A DNA stretch of 64,000 nt. Origin: Flavobacterium aeripolare. Its GTDB lineage: Bacteria > Bacteroidota > Bacteroidia > Flavobacteriales > Flavobacteriaceae. The stretch covers positions 248,001 to 312,000 of the forward strand of contig NZ_JABSNL010000002.1 in NCBI RefSeq assembly GCF_013294025.1, given 5' to 3'. The position numbers and the translations under genes were made by a program. This document shows, one piece after another, positions 34,088 to 42,265 of the stretch. The notes beneath the pieces are model-generated. The model did no database searches. It was not told the origin of the DNA and saw only the letters and a list, made by a program, of their open reading frames with translations. Position 1 is the first letter of the stretch. Every line of letters starts with the position of its first letter.

Positions 34088-34366
34088 TTATCTCTTCGAA
34101 ATCTTATTGTTATTTATTTGTCTTTGACGGCTACATTTAAAACGGCCCTTGTCAAATTCACGTAATTTTTCATGCTTTGTTTTACGGCCCTGAACTCGTG
34201 CTCTCCACATTCTAAAACTAGAAGGCTTCATCTCTAGACGCATTAAATCAATAACTTCTTGTTCTTTTAAGCCAAATTGCAGGTGGATAGCTTCAAATGT
34301 GGTACGGTCCTCCCATGCCATTTCAATAATTCGGTCTTTTTCTAAATCAGTTAATTCTGGTCTCAT
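34088..34366 (-). CDS. TIGR03643/DUF2805 family protein
   Basis: 92 residues, basic, with the family pattern MRPELTDLEKDRIIEMAWEDRTTFEAIHLQFGLKEQEVIDLMRLEMKPSSFRMWRARVQGR. The segment DRTTFEAIHLQFGLKEQEVIDLMR looks like a helix-turn-helix, so nucleic-acid binding is possible. The family is known mostly from light-response clusters containing photolyase, folE and an SDR, and has no established function. Its stop side is 10 bases from the SDR and its start overlaps the ABC1 kinase stop by 4 bases, showing translational coupling. Confidence 0.85.
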   Translation of the reverse strand: MRPELTDLEKDRIIEMAWEDRTTFEAIHLQFGLKEQEVIDLMRLEMKPSSFRMWRARVQGRKTKHEKLREFDKGRFKCSRQRQINNNKISKR

Positions 34367-35667
34367 GCTTGGTATTTTGTATATTGATTGACAACAATTT
34401 TAGCCTTTAAATCAAACATTAAATTATATAGTCCAAAGAAGGTTCTGTTCATATAAATAAAATGTTTTGATCCTCGGTTACCGTTCATCTTTTTAAGATT
34501 AGTATCATTAGCAAATCGTTCTCCTAATTTTGCGATATTATCAAAGAATGTTTCATTAGCAAAATCAAATGTTTCTTCCTGAAATGGCATTGTAAATAGC
34601 GACAGTAGATCAAAGAACATTTGAGTAAAATAGGTTACTTCCTGCGGAGTATCATCGGCTCTTAATATTTCTAATTCGAATAATTTAGCACTAAACGCTT
34701 TTGGGTCGTTGATTACCTTTTCATCGATTAATTCGAAATAAGGAATGTAGAATTCATTTGGGATTGTTTTCATACAACCAAAATCCAGTGCAACCAATTC
34801 GTTTTTATCGCTTACCAAGAAGTTTCCTGGGTGCGGATCAGCATGAACTTTCTTTAAAATATGGATTTGGTACATGTAAAAGTCCCAAAGTGCTTGCCCT
34901 AATTTGTTAGCAATAATAGGGTCCGTATTTTTAAATTCGGATAAATGTACACCAGTCATCCAGTCCATTGTTATGATCTTCTCAGAGGAGTACTCTGGGT
35001 AATAATTAGGGAAAGTCAGATTTTCAATTTGGTTACATGCGGCAACCACAGCTTGACTTTGCTCTAATTCTAAAATGTAATTAGTTTCTTCGATTAACTT
35101 ATCTTCAACTTCTTTAAAATATTTGTCTGAATCCTTTCCTTGAAGGTTGAACATGCGAATTGCAATAGGTTTAACCAAAGCCAAATCAGATGAAATACTA
35201 TTAGCGACACCAGGATACTGAATTTTTACAGCTAATTTTTTTCCGTTTTTAACCGCTAGGTGCACTTGACCAATACTTGCTGCGTTTATAGAGGTAGCAT
35301 CAAATTCATCAAAGATTTCGTAAGGTGTTTTCCCTAGATTAGACTTGAATGTTTTTAAAACCAGAGGAGCAGACAAAGGCGGTACTGAAAACTGAGATAA
35401 TGAAAACTTCTCCACATACGCTTGTGGTAAAAAGTTTTTGTCCATGCTTAACATCTGTGCCACTTTTAGGGCGCTTCCTTTTAGGCTTTTTAAACCATCA
35501 TATATGTCTTCGGCGTTGTCTTCATTTAATTTGTCACGAGTTAAATCGCTATTTACAATCTTTTCTCCGTAATATTTTAGGTAATTGACACCAACTTTTG
35601 CACCAGTTTGCACTAGTTTAGTTGCTCTTTCAATTTTTGAGGTAGGTATATAGTCTATTGTTTTCAT
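34363..35667 (-). CDS. ABC1/UbiB-like protein kinase-like protein
   Basis: 434 residues of the ABC1 (ADCK/COQ8/UbiB) atypical kinase family. The N-terminal family motif reads LKVAQMLSMD where most members have KxGQ, that is Ala for Gly. The kinase core follows: invariant Lys in KKLAVKIQYPGV, catalytic HADPHPGNFLV and metal-binding LDFGCM. No C-terminal membrane helix is obvious, unlike UbiB of quinone synthesis. In the light-response operon it probably supports lipid or pigment metabolism rather than ubiquinone, which Bacteroidota lack. Overlaps its neighbours on both sides. Confidence 0.87.
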   Translation of the reverse strand: MKTIDYIPTSKIERATKLVQTGAKVGVNYLKYYGEKIVNSDLTRDKLNEDNAEDIYDGLKSLKGSALKVAQMLSMDKNFLPQAYVEKFSLSQFSVPPLSAPLVLKTFKSNLGKTPYEIFDEFDATSINAASIGQVHLAVKNGKKLAVKIQYPGVANSISSDLALVKPIAIRMFNLQGKDSDKYFKEVEDKLIEETNYILELEQSQAVVAACNQIENLTFPNYYPEYSSEKIITMDWMTGVHLSEFKNTDPIIANKLGQALWDFYMYQIHILKKVHADPHPGNFLVSDKNELVALDFGCMKTIPNEFYIPYFELIDEKVINDPKAFSAKLFELEILRADDTPQEVTYFTQMFFDLLSLFTMPFQEETFDFANETFFDNIAKLGERFANDTNLKKMNGNRGSKHFIYMNRTFFGLYNLMFDLKAKIVVNQYTKYQA

Positions 35668-36326
35668 TATCTATTTTGTATTTTTTCTTTGAACATGAAT
35701 TTTCCAAAATCAATTAAACTATCGATTGGAGCAATATTCATTAATTCAAAACTTAGTTTTACAGATTTTTCGATATAAATATCAGTTTTTTCAAATGCAG
35801 CTGAATCGTCTTCAAGCCAAAATTTCATAGTCATCAAGAACTGAATCCACGAACTTTCTTGCAATGCTTTCTCCTGCATTTTTTGAAGTTTCTCCTGTTT
35901 AATGCGGTATTCATCTGAGATTATAGAAGTAACGTAATCTAAAAATGCCATTCGCAAACTTGAAAGCTGTTTTAAGTTTTTCAATTGGTTCTTATCTGCT
36001 GTTAAACTTTGTGATACGTAACTTCTGTTTGCAGTTAGTAGTTCAAAAAAGGTGAAATAAAAACTAAGCATCTTGCTCTTCATATCATAACCCGGGTAAT
36101 TAGGGTCTAGGTGCAACATGGCAACTGTCTTCTCTAAAAATATTTTGAAAATTTCTTTTTCAATACTTTCCATCGTTCCAAAAAAGCTGTAGAATTCTGC
36201 TTCACTAAAATTATTCTCTTTAGCAAATAGGTATACTGATTTTGGTTTCGCATGGTGTTCCAAAGTATATTCCATATAAAGTGAAACTATTTTATCTCTT
36301 GTGATTTGCATTTTCTTAATAGCCAT
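35667..36326 (-). CDS. TetR-like regulator
   Basis: The longest frame begins at 36395, but that would start within the promoter; the ATG at 36326 (MAIKKMQITRDKIVSLYMEY) is preferred, giving 219 residues. The first 55 residues resemble a TetR helix-turn-helix (VYLFAKENNFSEAEFYSFFGTMESIEKEIFKIFL); the remainder is an all-helical ligand domain. It begins the minus-strand light operon and shares its last base with the ABC1 kinase start. Ligand and target are unknown; it may regulate its own operon in addition to the CarH-like protein. Confidence 0.75.
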   Translation of the reverse strand: MAIKKMQITRDKIVSLYMEYTLEHHAKPKSVYLFAKENNFSEAEFYSFFGTMESIEKEIFKIFLEKTVAMLHLDPNYPGYDMKSKMLSFYFTFFELLTANRSYVSQSLTADKNQLKNLKQLSSLRMAFLDYVTSIISDEYRIKQEKLQKMQEKALQESSWIQFLMTMKFWLEDDSAAFEKTDIYIEKSVKLSFELMNIAPIDSLIDFGKFMFKEKIQNR

Positions 36327-36363
36327 TTGTCGTGTTTTTAAATGAGAGTATAAAGATAACAAA

Positions 36364-36423
36364 TTGTTTAACAATAATACGTTAAAGTTAAACAAAATTA
36401 ATTGTATATTTGTTTAAGCTCAA
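36364..36423. promoter_or_regulatory. Divergent promoter region with three CarH-type operator candidates
   Basis: Plus strand: TATATTTG at 36405-36412 for the TIGR01777 gene. Minus strand: TAATTTTG (36400-36393) with TTG 20 bases away (36423-36421) for the tetR operon. Dyads or half-sites TTGTTTAACAA (36364-36374), AAGTTAAACAA (36385-36395) and TTGTTTAAGCT (36410-36420) overlap both promoters. They match the sites at the CarH-like gene and at crtI. Confidence 0.6.
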
Positions 36424-36434
36424 ATGATACACAG

Positions 36435-37343
36435 ATGAAAAAAAATGTTTTAATTACCGGAGGTACAGGTTTTGTAGGTAGTAATCTAACTGAAATGTTA
36501 GTGGCTAATGGTTTTAGCGTGTCTATCTTGAGTAGAAGCAAGCGCGCCAATAAAAAAGACGTGTCCTATTATATATGGGATGTAGAAAAACAGACTATTG
36601 ATGAAGCCGCTGTAAACAACGCTGATTACATCATTCATCTAGCGGGCGAGAATATTGCTGGAGCAAGATGGACTAAAAAGCGAAAAGAAGCGATTGTAGA
36701 CAGCAGAGAAAATTCTATTAAAGTAATCCACAAGGTACTTATAAAGCAAAATCACAAACTGCATGCTTTTATATCAGCATCAGCTACAGGAATATATGGT
36801 GCTATAAATGGAGAGGCGATTTGTAAAGAAACTACGCCTCCTGCAGCTGACTTTTTAGGCAGAACCTGCCAGATATGGGAGGCAGCCGTTGATACGATTG
36901 GCAAATTGGGAATACGTACCGTTAAAGTTCGTACCGGCTTAGTTTTAGGGAAGGGAGAAGGCTTGATCAAAAAGTTGAAACCCATTTTTAAATACCGCTT
37001 GGGAGCGCCATTAGGATCAGGAAAGCAGTATATGCCTTGGATTTATATAGATGATTTGTGCGCAATCTACCTTAAAGCAATTGTAGATGATAGTTTGCAT
37101 GGGCCTTATAATGCCGCAGTAGAAGACGAAACTAATAATATCGCATTTTCAAAAACCTTTGCAGCGGTATACGGTTACAAAATGTGGTTGCCACATGTAC
37201 CAGCTGCAATTATAAAATTAGGGATGGGACAAATGTCAAAAATCGTATTAACAGGTCGAAGAGTGTCTTCAGAAAAAATTAGAAAAACGGGTTTCAAATT
37301 CAAAATAACCGATATAGAAGAAGCTTTGAGAAAAGTGATTTAA
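36435..37343 (+). CDS. TIGR01777 family epimerase-like SDR
   Basis: The ATG at 36435 begins the conserved domain (MKKNVLITGGTGFVGSNLTEML), so it is preferred over the longer frame (302 residues). Features are the Rossmann loop GGTGFVGS, IIHLAGENIAGARWTKKRKEAIVDSR, the active-site region SASATGIYG and the DUF1731 C-terminal helix (GRRVSSEKIRKTGFKFKITDIEEALRKV). It belongs to the extended SDR family close to YfcH; the substrate is unknown. It is divergent from the tetR operon and shares its regulatory region, so it is a likely member of the light regulon. Confidence 0.88.
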   Translation: MKKNVLITGGTGFVGSNLTEMLVANGFSVSILSRSKRANKKDVSYYIWDVEKQTIDEAAVNNADYIIHLAGENIAGARWTKKRKEAIVDSRENSIKVIHKVLIKQNHKLHAFISASATGIYGAINGEAICKETTPPAADFLGRTCQIWEAAVDTIGKLGIRTVKVRTGLVLGKGEGLIKKLKPIFKYRLGAPLGSGKQYMPWIYIDDLCAIYLKAIVDDSLHGPYNAAVEDETNNIAFSKTFAAVYGYKMWLPHVPAAIIKLGMGQMSKIVLTGRRVSSEKIRKTGFKFKITDIEEALRKVI

Positions 37344-37348
37344 TACGT

Positions 37349-37888
37349 TTAATTTAATGTCGCTACAACAGCGACATTTACTTTTTTTGAAATTTTACTA
37401 CGCACCATAAACGGAATTGTAATATTAAAATCATCAGTATTGAGAGAAAAATTAGCTTTTAAGTAAACGCCCGCACTTGATTTAGCGATAGACGCAGGTA
37501 ACCGAATTTTTTTAGTCTTACCATGAATGTTGATTTTTCCTCTAATCCAATATTCCTTTGCAGTAGTTGCAATTTCGTTTTTATCGAAATTCTCAATAAT
37601 ACCTTTAAAAACGGCTTTTGGATAGCGCTTGCTCTCTAAATAATTTTCATTAAAGTGCTCCTGCATTAAACTCCTTTCAAACTGAAAGTCGGTTATGAAA
37701 GCGGTAAAGTAAATTTGGCTGCGAGAAACGTTGATGGTACACAATACATTATCGTTTTCTGCAGTCACAGCTTCAAAAAAAGCTACGGAAGCTTCAAAGG
37801 ATATATGTCCTTTAGAAGTACTTAGCCTGTCTTGAGCTTGTAGTGACCCAGAAAGTAAAAGGGCGAGTAAAAGTAGTTTTTTTATCAT
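37349..37888 (-). CDS. Secreted YceI-like protein
   Basis: 179 residues with a signal peptide (about 1-18, ending LQAQ). The remainder shows the YceI lipocalin-like beta-barrel pattern: KGHISFEASVAFFEAVTAEN, FERSLMQEHFNENYLESKRYPKAVFKG and IHGKTKKIRLPASI. YceI proteins bind isoprenoid-type ligands in the periplasm in studied cases, so a role in polyprenoid or pigment handling is possible. The stop codon is 5 bases from the stop of the convergent TIGR01777 gene and its 3' end doubles as that gene's terminator. Confidence 0.85.
   Translation of the reverse strand: MIKKLLLLALLLSGSLQAQDRLSTSKGHISFEASVAFFEAVTAENDNVLCTINVSRSQIYFTAFITDFQFERSLMQEHFNENYLESKRYPKAVFKGIIENFDKNEIATTAKEYWIRGKINIHGKTKKIRLPASIAKSSAGVYLKANFSLNTDDFNITIPFMVRSKISKKVNVAVVATLN
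37356..37378 (+). terminator. Terminator of the TIGR01777 gene, inside the YceI coding end
   Basis: AATGTCGCT / AGCGACATT with a 5-base loop and a T run after it. It lies within the last codons of the convergent YceI-like gene. Confidence 0.75.
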
Positions 37889-38013
37889 AACTTTTTATTT
37901 GTGGCTTCTCTTAAAGTTACGAAAATTTTAGTGATTTAGTGGTGTTCTATAGCGACTATTTTTAATTCAAGTTAGGTAAAGTAATTCAGGTTTTTATGCT
38001 GGCAAAAAAGCTT

Positions 38014-38562
38014 TTATCCTAGTTCTATTCTTACATTGTATTTTTCTAGATTGGCTAATGCTTCAATAGAGCTGTAGTTAAAATTCTCTTCATGACGGTC
38101 TTTCTCTTTTTTCAACGAAATTTGTTTCAGGCAATTGGTAAAACGGCGTACCTCTTGTAAATTAGAAAGTACCAAGCCTGGAACACGTGCATTTGAGCCA
38201 TCCTTATCCTTAGAGACCATCGTGAAGTAAGACGAATTGCAGTGCTTGATATGTCCGGTTTGAATATTCTCTGCTTCAACTCTAATCCCAATAATCATAG
38301 AGCTTTTACCCACATAGTTTACACTAGCTTTCATCGTAACTAACTCTCCCACTTCAATAGGTTTTAAAAAATTGACAGTATCTACTGATGCTGTAACGCA
38401 GTAATTACCACAAAATTTTGAAGCACAAGCAAACGCAATTTGATCTAATAATGACAAAATATAACCACCGTGAATTTTTCCACTAAAGTTAGTGTGTGAC
38501 GGCAGCATCAATTCAGAGATGCTAATGTCTGAGCAGGCAACAGTTTTAAAGGTATTGTTCAT
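38014..38562 (-). CDS. Acyl-CoA thioesterase (hotdog fold)
   Basis: Hydrolyses acyl-CoA to free fatty acid and CoA in the cytoplasm. Of 182 residues, the first 130 are a hotdog domain of the YciA/BACH type: MLPSHTNFSGKIHGGYILSLLDQIAFACASKFCGNYCVTASVDTVNFLKPI with the usual GG-x5-D catalytic helix. The 50-residue C-terminal extension is charged and helical. The downstream small membrane gene's stop codon lies 2 bases upstream of it on the same message. Confidence 0.9.
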   Translation of the reverse strand: MNNTFKTVACSDISISELMLPSHTNFSGKIHGGYILSLLDQIAFACASKFCGNYCVTASVDTVNFLKPIEVGELVTMKASVNYVGKSSMIIGIRVEAENIQTGHIKHCNSSYFTMVSKDKDGSNARVPGLVLSNLQEVRRFTNCLKQISLKKEKDRHEENFNYSSIEALANLEKYNVRIELG

Positions 38563-38564
38563 AG

Positions 38565-38930
38565 TTAATTGAATTTTAAAGGTGAATTTTCTTTTCGCAC
38601 AGCGGTAATATAGTATTTTGTGTCACCCCACCATGGAAACGTTCTATAACGCTCAATATAACTTAATTTTACATACTGACCCTCCATTTCTTTTAAATCA
38701 GTGATCACTTGCTTGTCTTTATCAAGTACTGAGAACGAAAAAATTTGTGATCCAGATAACCCTTGACTGATTTCGCCTTCCCAGGTTTTAAAGAGCATTC
38801 CTTTATGACTAATTTTGATAAGATGGCCTGATCGTGTTCCTTCGCTATAAGTGGCATAATAGGTTACTGTAAAATAGCCTATGATGGAAAGGAGGAATAG
38901 TGCGGTAATAATTCCAATTATTTTTTTCAT
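38565..38930 (-). CDS. Conserved membrane-anchored protein of unknown function
   Basis: 121 residues: an N-terminal hydrophobic segment (about 4-25) as signal anchor, then a small beta-rich periplasmic domain with conserved features YSEGTRSGHLIKISHKGMLFKTWEGEI and SYIERYRTFPWWGDTKYYI. Homologues in Flavobacteriaceae sometimes carry the label 6-phosphogluconate dehydrogenase; nothing in this sequence supports that enzyme (wrong size, no Rossmann fold). It sits between rmuC and the thioesterase gene in one minus-strand unit. Confidence 0.8.
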   Translation of the reverse strand: MKKIIGIITALFLLSIIGYFTVTYYATYSEGTRSGHLIKISHKGMLFKTWEGEISQGLSGSQIFSFSVLDKDKQVITDLKEMEGQYVKLSYIERYRTFPWWGDTKYYITAVRKENSPLKFN

Positions 38931-38940
38931 GATTTTTGGT

Positions 38941-40311
38941 TTAAATTTGGTTTTGGTTTGTTTCTTCTGCTCGTAGCAATACTTTTTCAGGGAGTGCTTT
39001 TTTAGCTTTAGCCCCCATCTTTTTTAATTTTTCAACACTAGTAATTAGGTTTCCTTTTCCCTCCACTAGTTTGTTCATCGCGCTACTATATTCTGATTTG
39101 CTTTCATCTATTTTTTTTCCTATTCGCAATAAGTCGGCTACAAAACCTTCAAATTTATCGTATAAAGCGCCTGCTTGTCTCGCAATTTCATAAGCGTTTT
39201 CCTGTTGCTTTTGGTTGGTCCACATACTGTCTATGGTGCGCAAAGTAGCTAGTAGGGTAGCGGGAGTTACAATGACAATGTTTTTTTCAAATGCACTGTT
39301 GTACAAACTATTGTCTTGGCTTAAAGCCAAAGCAAAAGCAGGTTCGATAGGAATGAATAGCAATACAAAATCAGGACTTTCGATTTGATATAAATCGTGG
39401 TAATTTTTAGTGCTTAGCTGTTCTACGTGGCGTCGTATAGATAACAGATGTTCTTTGAGATACGTAATTTTGAGCGCTTCGTCTTCTTCATTGCTAAATT
39501 TTTCATAGGCAGTCAAGGATACCTTAGAATCTACAATCATCTTTTTACCATCGGGTAGATTGATCACCACATCAGGATAGACGCGATTGCCCTCTGCAGT
39601 AGTAAATGCTTGCTGTACATGATATTCTCGATCTTTTTCTAAGCCTGATTTTTCGAGTACACGTTCAAGAATCAGTTCGCCCCAGTTGCCTTGCATTTTA
39701 CTATCGCCCTTTAATGCCTTAGTCAAGTTGATGGTTTCCTTGCTCATTTGCAAGTTCATTTCTTGAAGACCTACTATTTGTTGGCGTAGAGCGGCATGAT
39801 AATCAATGCTTTCTTTATGGGTGTCTTCTACTTTTTTTTCGAATAATTGAATTTTGTCTTGCAAAGGAGATAGAATATTTTTCATATTTTCTCTATTCTG
39901 CTCAGTGAATTTTGTCGACTTTTCTTCCAGGATTCTGTTCGCTAGATTCTCAAATTCTTTGCTGAATTTTTGCTGCAGCTGTTCGACCTCTTCACGCTGT
40001 TCCTTATTGCGCTCCCATAAATTATCAAAGTCAGCTTCTTTCTTAGAGAGATGCATTGCATAGCTGTCTTTCTCGTCGCGCATGCTTTCCTTTTCGGTAT
40101 TAGCAAGTTTTATTTTATTCTCAAACAGTATTTTATCATTAATGTGCTGCTCCTTCATGTCTTGAATAGCATTATTTAAGGCAAGAAATTTTTCCTGAAG
40201 GCTGGTTTGTTCCAACTTAGATCTTGTCGAACCAATTAATTTTCCAAGGAAGATTCCTATGACTAGCGCAATAATAAATACGATTAGAAAGGAAGGTAAA
40301 AGGGTAGGCAT
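38941..40311 (-). CDS. rmuC: DNA recombination protein RmuC
   Basis: 456 residues. One N-terminal membrane helix (about 8-26) is followed by a long coiled coil (about 35-200) and the RmuC nuclease-like domain, with MQGNWGELILERVLEKSGLEKDREYHVQ, VVINLPDGKKMIVDSKVSLTAYEKF and FVLLFIPIEPAFALALSQD. Residues D and K of the PD-(D/E)xK-like core (VIVDSKVS) are present. It limits inversions at short repeats in Escherichia coli; the exact reaction is not settled. First gene of a three-gene minus-strand unit. Confidence 0.94.
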   Translation of the reverse strand: MPTLLPSFLIVFIIALVIGIFLGKLIGSTRSKLEQTSLQEKFLALNNAIQDMKEQHINDKILFENKIKLANTEKESMRDEKDSYAMHLSKKEADFDNLWERNKEQREEVEQLQQKFSKEFENLANRILEEKSTKFTEQNRENMKNILSPLQDKIQLFEKKVEDTHKESIDYHAALRQQIVGLQEMNLQMSKETINLTKALKGDSKMQGNWGELILERVLEKSGLEKDREYHVQQAFTTAEGNRVYPDVVINLPDGKKMIVDSKVSLTAYEKFSNEEDEALKITYLKEHLLSIRRHVEQLSTKNYHDLYQIESPDFVLLFIPIEPAFALALSQDNSLYNSAFEKNIVIVTPATLLATLRTIDSMWTNQKQQENAYEIARQAGALYDKFEGFVADLLRIGKKIDESKSEYSSAMNKLVEGKGNLITSVEKLKKMGAKAKKALPEKVLLRAEETNQNQI

Positions 40312-40430
40312 TGTGATTTATTTAATTTGAAAGTAAAAATAGCAATAATATAAATGGCTAACATAGGAAACAATTAAAAACTATAAACAACCTAATTAGA
40401 ACTGCTGAAGGTACGGTGTGAGTAATAAAA

Positions 40431-40466
40431 AAAGTTGGTTACTCTATATAATGAGTAACCAACTTT
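40431..40466 (-). terminator. Terminator after the hydrophilic small protein gene
   Basis: Perfect 14-bp stem AAAGTTGGTTACTC / GAGTAACCAACTTT with an 8-base loop and a T-rich minus-strand tail. Confidence 0.85.
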
Positions 40467-40523
40467 CCACTTTAAAACACCACTTTTAATGTGGTAACGA
40501 AGCGTTATTAGCGCAACGCATGT

Positions 40524-40898
40524 CTATTTGTCGTCTTCGTCTAAATTCATGTTTCCTCTATCAATATGATTTTCAGGATGAGATGCAGGGTATCGTTTTG
40601 CAGTAATATCTGAGTTTAGATCTTCGTTTTCTACTGTTTTCATCGCCTCTTTTTCTGTGTTCACGCCACGGCTCAAGCTTTCATTCTCATTCCATGTGCG
40701 ATCTTCTTCAGGAATTAAAGCTGCTGATCCATCTGCATTGCGAGCACGATCTACTACTTTTTCTTTTCCGTCTTCGTCAATTTCTAATTCTTTGTTTAGC
40801 ATTGGGTTTTCTGAAGGCTTGTTTTTACCTACATTTTCTCCACTAAATCCTTCGTTTTGCTGTTGTTTATTATCTTGATTTGATTGCTTATTTTCCAT
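40524..40898 (-). CDS. Highly charged, probably disordered small protein
   Basis: 124 residues with almost no hydrophobic positions: an N-terminal Gln/Asn/Lys-rich stretch (MENKQSNQDNKQQQNEGFSG) and an acidic remainder with RYPASHPENHIDRGNMNLDEDDK at the end. No signal peptide, domain or catalytic motif is seen. The composition suggests an intrinsically disordered, stress-type protein, but that is inference. It has its own terminator and a 140-base gap from rmuC. Confidence 0.7.
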   Translation of the reverse strand: MENKQSNQDNKQQQNEGFSGENVGKNKPSENPMLNKELEIDEDGKEKVVDRARNADGSAALIPEEDRTWNENESLSRGVNTEKEAMKTVENEDLNSDITAKRYPASHPENHIDRGNMNLDEDDK

Positions 40899-41108
40899 GA
40901 TGTGTTTTTATTTTAAAATTACTTATATACAAGCTGTTAGCTGTTATGCTTTATTGTTTAAAGGTTATAAGACTTTATTCTAACAAGTTGTGCACGTATT
41001 ACTGGTATTTATAATACGCTTTAATTTTTTGTATTCGAATGCGAAGTAGATTTTGTTGCTGTAAAAACAACGTTATCTTTGCAGTTCAAGTAAATCAAGC
41101 TTTTACAA

Positions 41109-41699
41109 ATGGCACATTCTCATTTTATCCTGCACAAACCTTATGGCTATTTGAGTCAGTTCATTTATGAGTTGAAACGAAAGAAAAAATTATTAGGCGA
41201 ACTCCATGATTTTCCTGAAGGTACTATGGCAATAGGAAGACTTGATGAAGACTCTGAAGGGCTATTGCTACTGACCACAGATGGCAAAATGAGCGAGATA
41301 ATACGCTCTAAAAAAGTAGAAAAAGAATATTACGTTCAAGTAGATGGCGTGATGACTGAGGAAGCAATTGCTAGAATAAAAGAAGGAGTCGAAATAGGTT
41401 TTGATGGCGGGAAATACATTACTAAAAAATGTGAAGCAAGGTTGGTTCAAGAAGTCCCCGATTTTGGACAAAGAGCAAAAAAAATTCGTGATGAACGTCA
41501 CGGACCCACATCTTGGGCTGCTATAACCGTTAATGAAGGTAAATTTAGGCAGGTACGTAAAATGACGGCTGCTGTTGGTTTTCCCACTTTACGCTTAGTG
41601 CGTGTGCGTGTAGGGAATGTTTTTTTAAACGATTTAAAAGCTGGTGAGGTAATTCAAGTAGCTGACTTTGATGCTTCTAATAATAATTCAATCAAATAA
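41109..41699 (+). CDS. rRNA pseudouridine synthase, RluE/RsuA family
   Basis: 196 residues without an S4 domain, the short RluE-like form. The catalytic Asp is in AIGRLDEDSEGLLLLTTDG; HFILHKPYGYLSQF opens the fold, and FRQVRKMTAAVGFPTLRLVRVRVG is the conserved C-terminal block. In Escherichia coli RluE modifies 23S rRNA U2457; the same target is likely but not shown. The trmL start is 2 bases after its stop, so the two RNA-modification genes form an operon. Confidence 0.92.
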   Translation: MAHSHFILHKPYGYLSQFIYELKRKKKLLGELHDFPEGTMAIGRLDEDSEGLLLLTTDGKMSEIIRSKKVEKEYYVQVDGVMTEEAIARIKEGVEIGFDGGKYITKKCEARLVQEVPDFGQRAKKIRDERHGPTSWAAITVNEGKFRQVRKMTAAVGFPTLRLVRVRVGNVFLNDLKAGEVIQVADFDASNNNSIK

Positions 41700-41701
41700 A
41701 G

Positions 41702-42154
41702 ATGTTAAATATAGTATTAGTCGAGCCGGAGATTCCTAATAATACAGGAAATATAGGGCGTTTGTGCGTGGGTACCGAAAGCAGGTTGCACCTCGTACAC
41801 CCTTTTGGGTTTGTAATAAATGATAAAAATTTAAAAAGATCTGGCTTGGATTACTGGGTACACCTTGACGTTACCGAATACCAGAACGTAGCTGAATGGA
41901 AAGCACAAATTACCGATTTATCCCGTGTTTTCTTAATGAGCTCACATGCTGAAAAGTCTTATCTAGAGATTAATTTTCAAGATGGTGACTGGTTGGTTTT
42001 TGGTAAAGAAAGCAAAGGATTAAGTGATGAGGTATTAGCACAATTTCAAAATCACTTGAAAATTCCAATGTCTACTAATATCAGGAGTTTTAATATTGCA
42101 AACTCAGTAGCTTTTGTAATTGGGGAGGCAAAACGCCAAATAGGACTACAATAG
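41702..42154 (+). CDS. trmL: tRNA (cytidine/uridine-34-2'-O)-methyltransferase
   Basis: 150 residues of the SPOUT class. It methylates the wobble ribose of tRNA-Leu isoacceptors in Escherichia coli. Motifs: VLVEPEIPNNTGNIGRLCVGTESRLHLVHPFGF at the N-terminus, DWLVFGKESKGL in the middle, and the knot segment IPMSTNIRSFNIANSVAFVIGEA at the C-terminus that binds S-adenosylmethionine. The length is standard. It follows the pseudouridine synthase gene in one transcript. Confidence 0.94.
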   Translation: MLNIVLVEPEIPNNTGNIGRLCVGTESRLHLVHPFGFVINDKNLKRSGLDYWVHLDVTEYQNVAEWKAQITDLSRVFLMSSHAEKSYLEINFQDGDWLVFGKESKGLSDEVLAQFQNHLKIPMSTNIRSFNIANSVAFVIGEAKRQIGLQ

Positions 42155-42157
42155 TTT

Positions 42158-42256
42158 AGCCCAGATAGCAGCGGCATCCCTCAATAGTATAAAACAAGGC
42201 ATTTTTGCCGTAGCTTTTATTATTGAGGATATAGCGTATAGCTGGAACATGCTCCT
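42158..42256 (+). repeat. Structured intergenic repeat, family 1, copy B
   Basis: Starts AGCCCAGATAGCAGCGGCAT and ends GATATAGCGTATAGCTGG...GCTCCT, matching copy A at 31236-31313 in both flanks. The middle differs and holds CAAGGCATTTTTGCCG-type pairing. It again sits between convergent genes, 3 bases after the trmL stop. Confidence 0.75.
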
Positions 42257-42265
42257 AATAATACT

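Noticed and set aside
38565-38930. 6-phosphogluconate dehydrogenase
   Set aside because: A label sometimes attached to this family; 121 residues with a membrane anchor and no dinucleotide-binding fold cannot be that enzyme.
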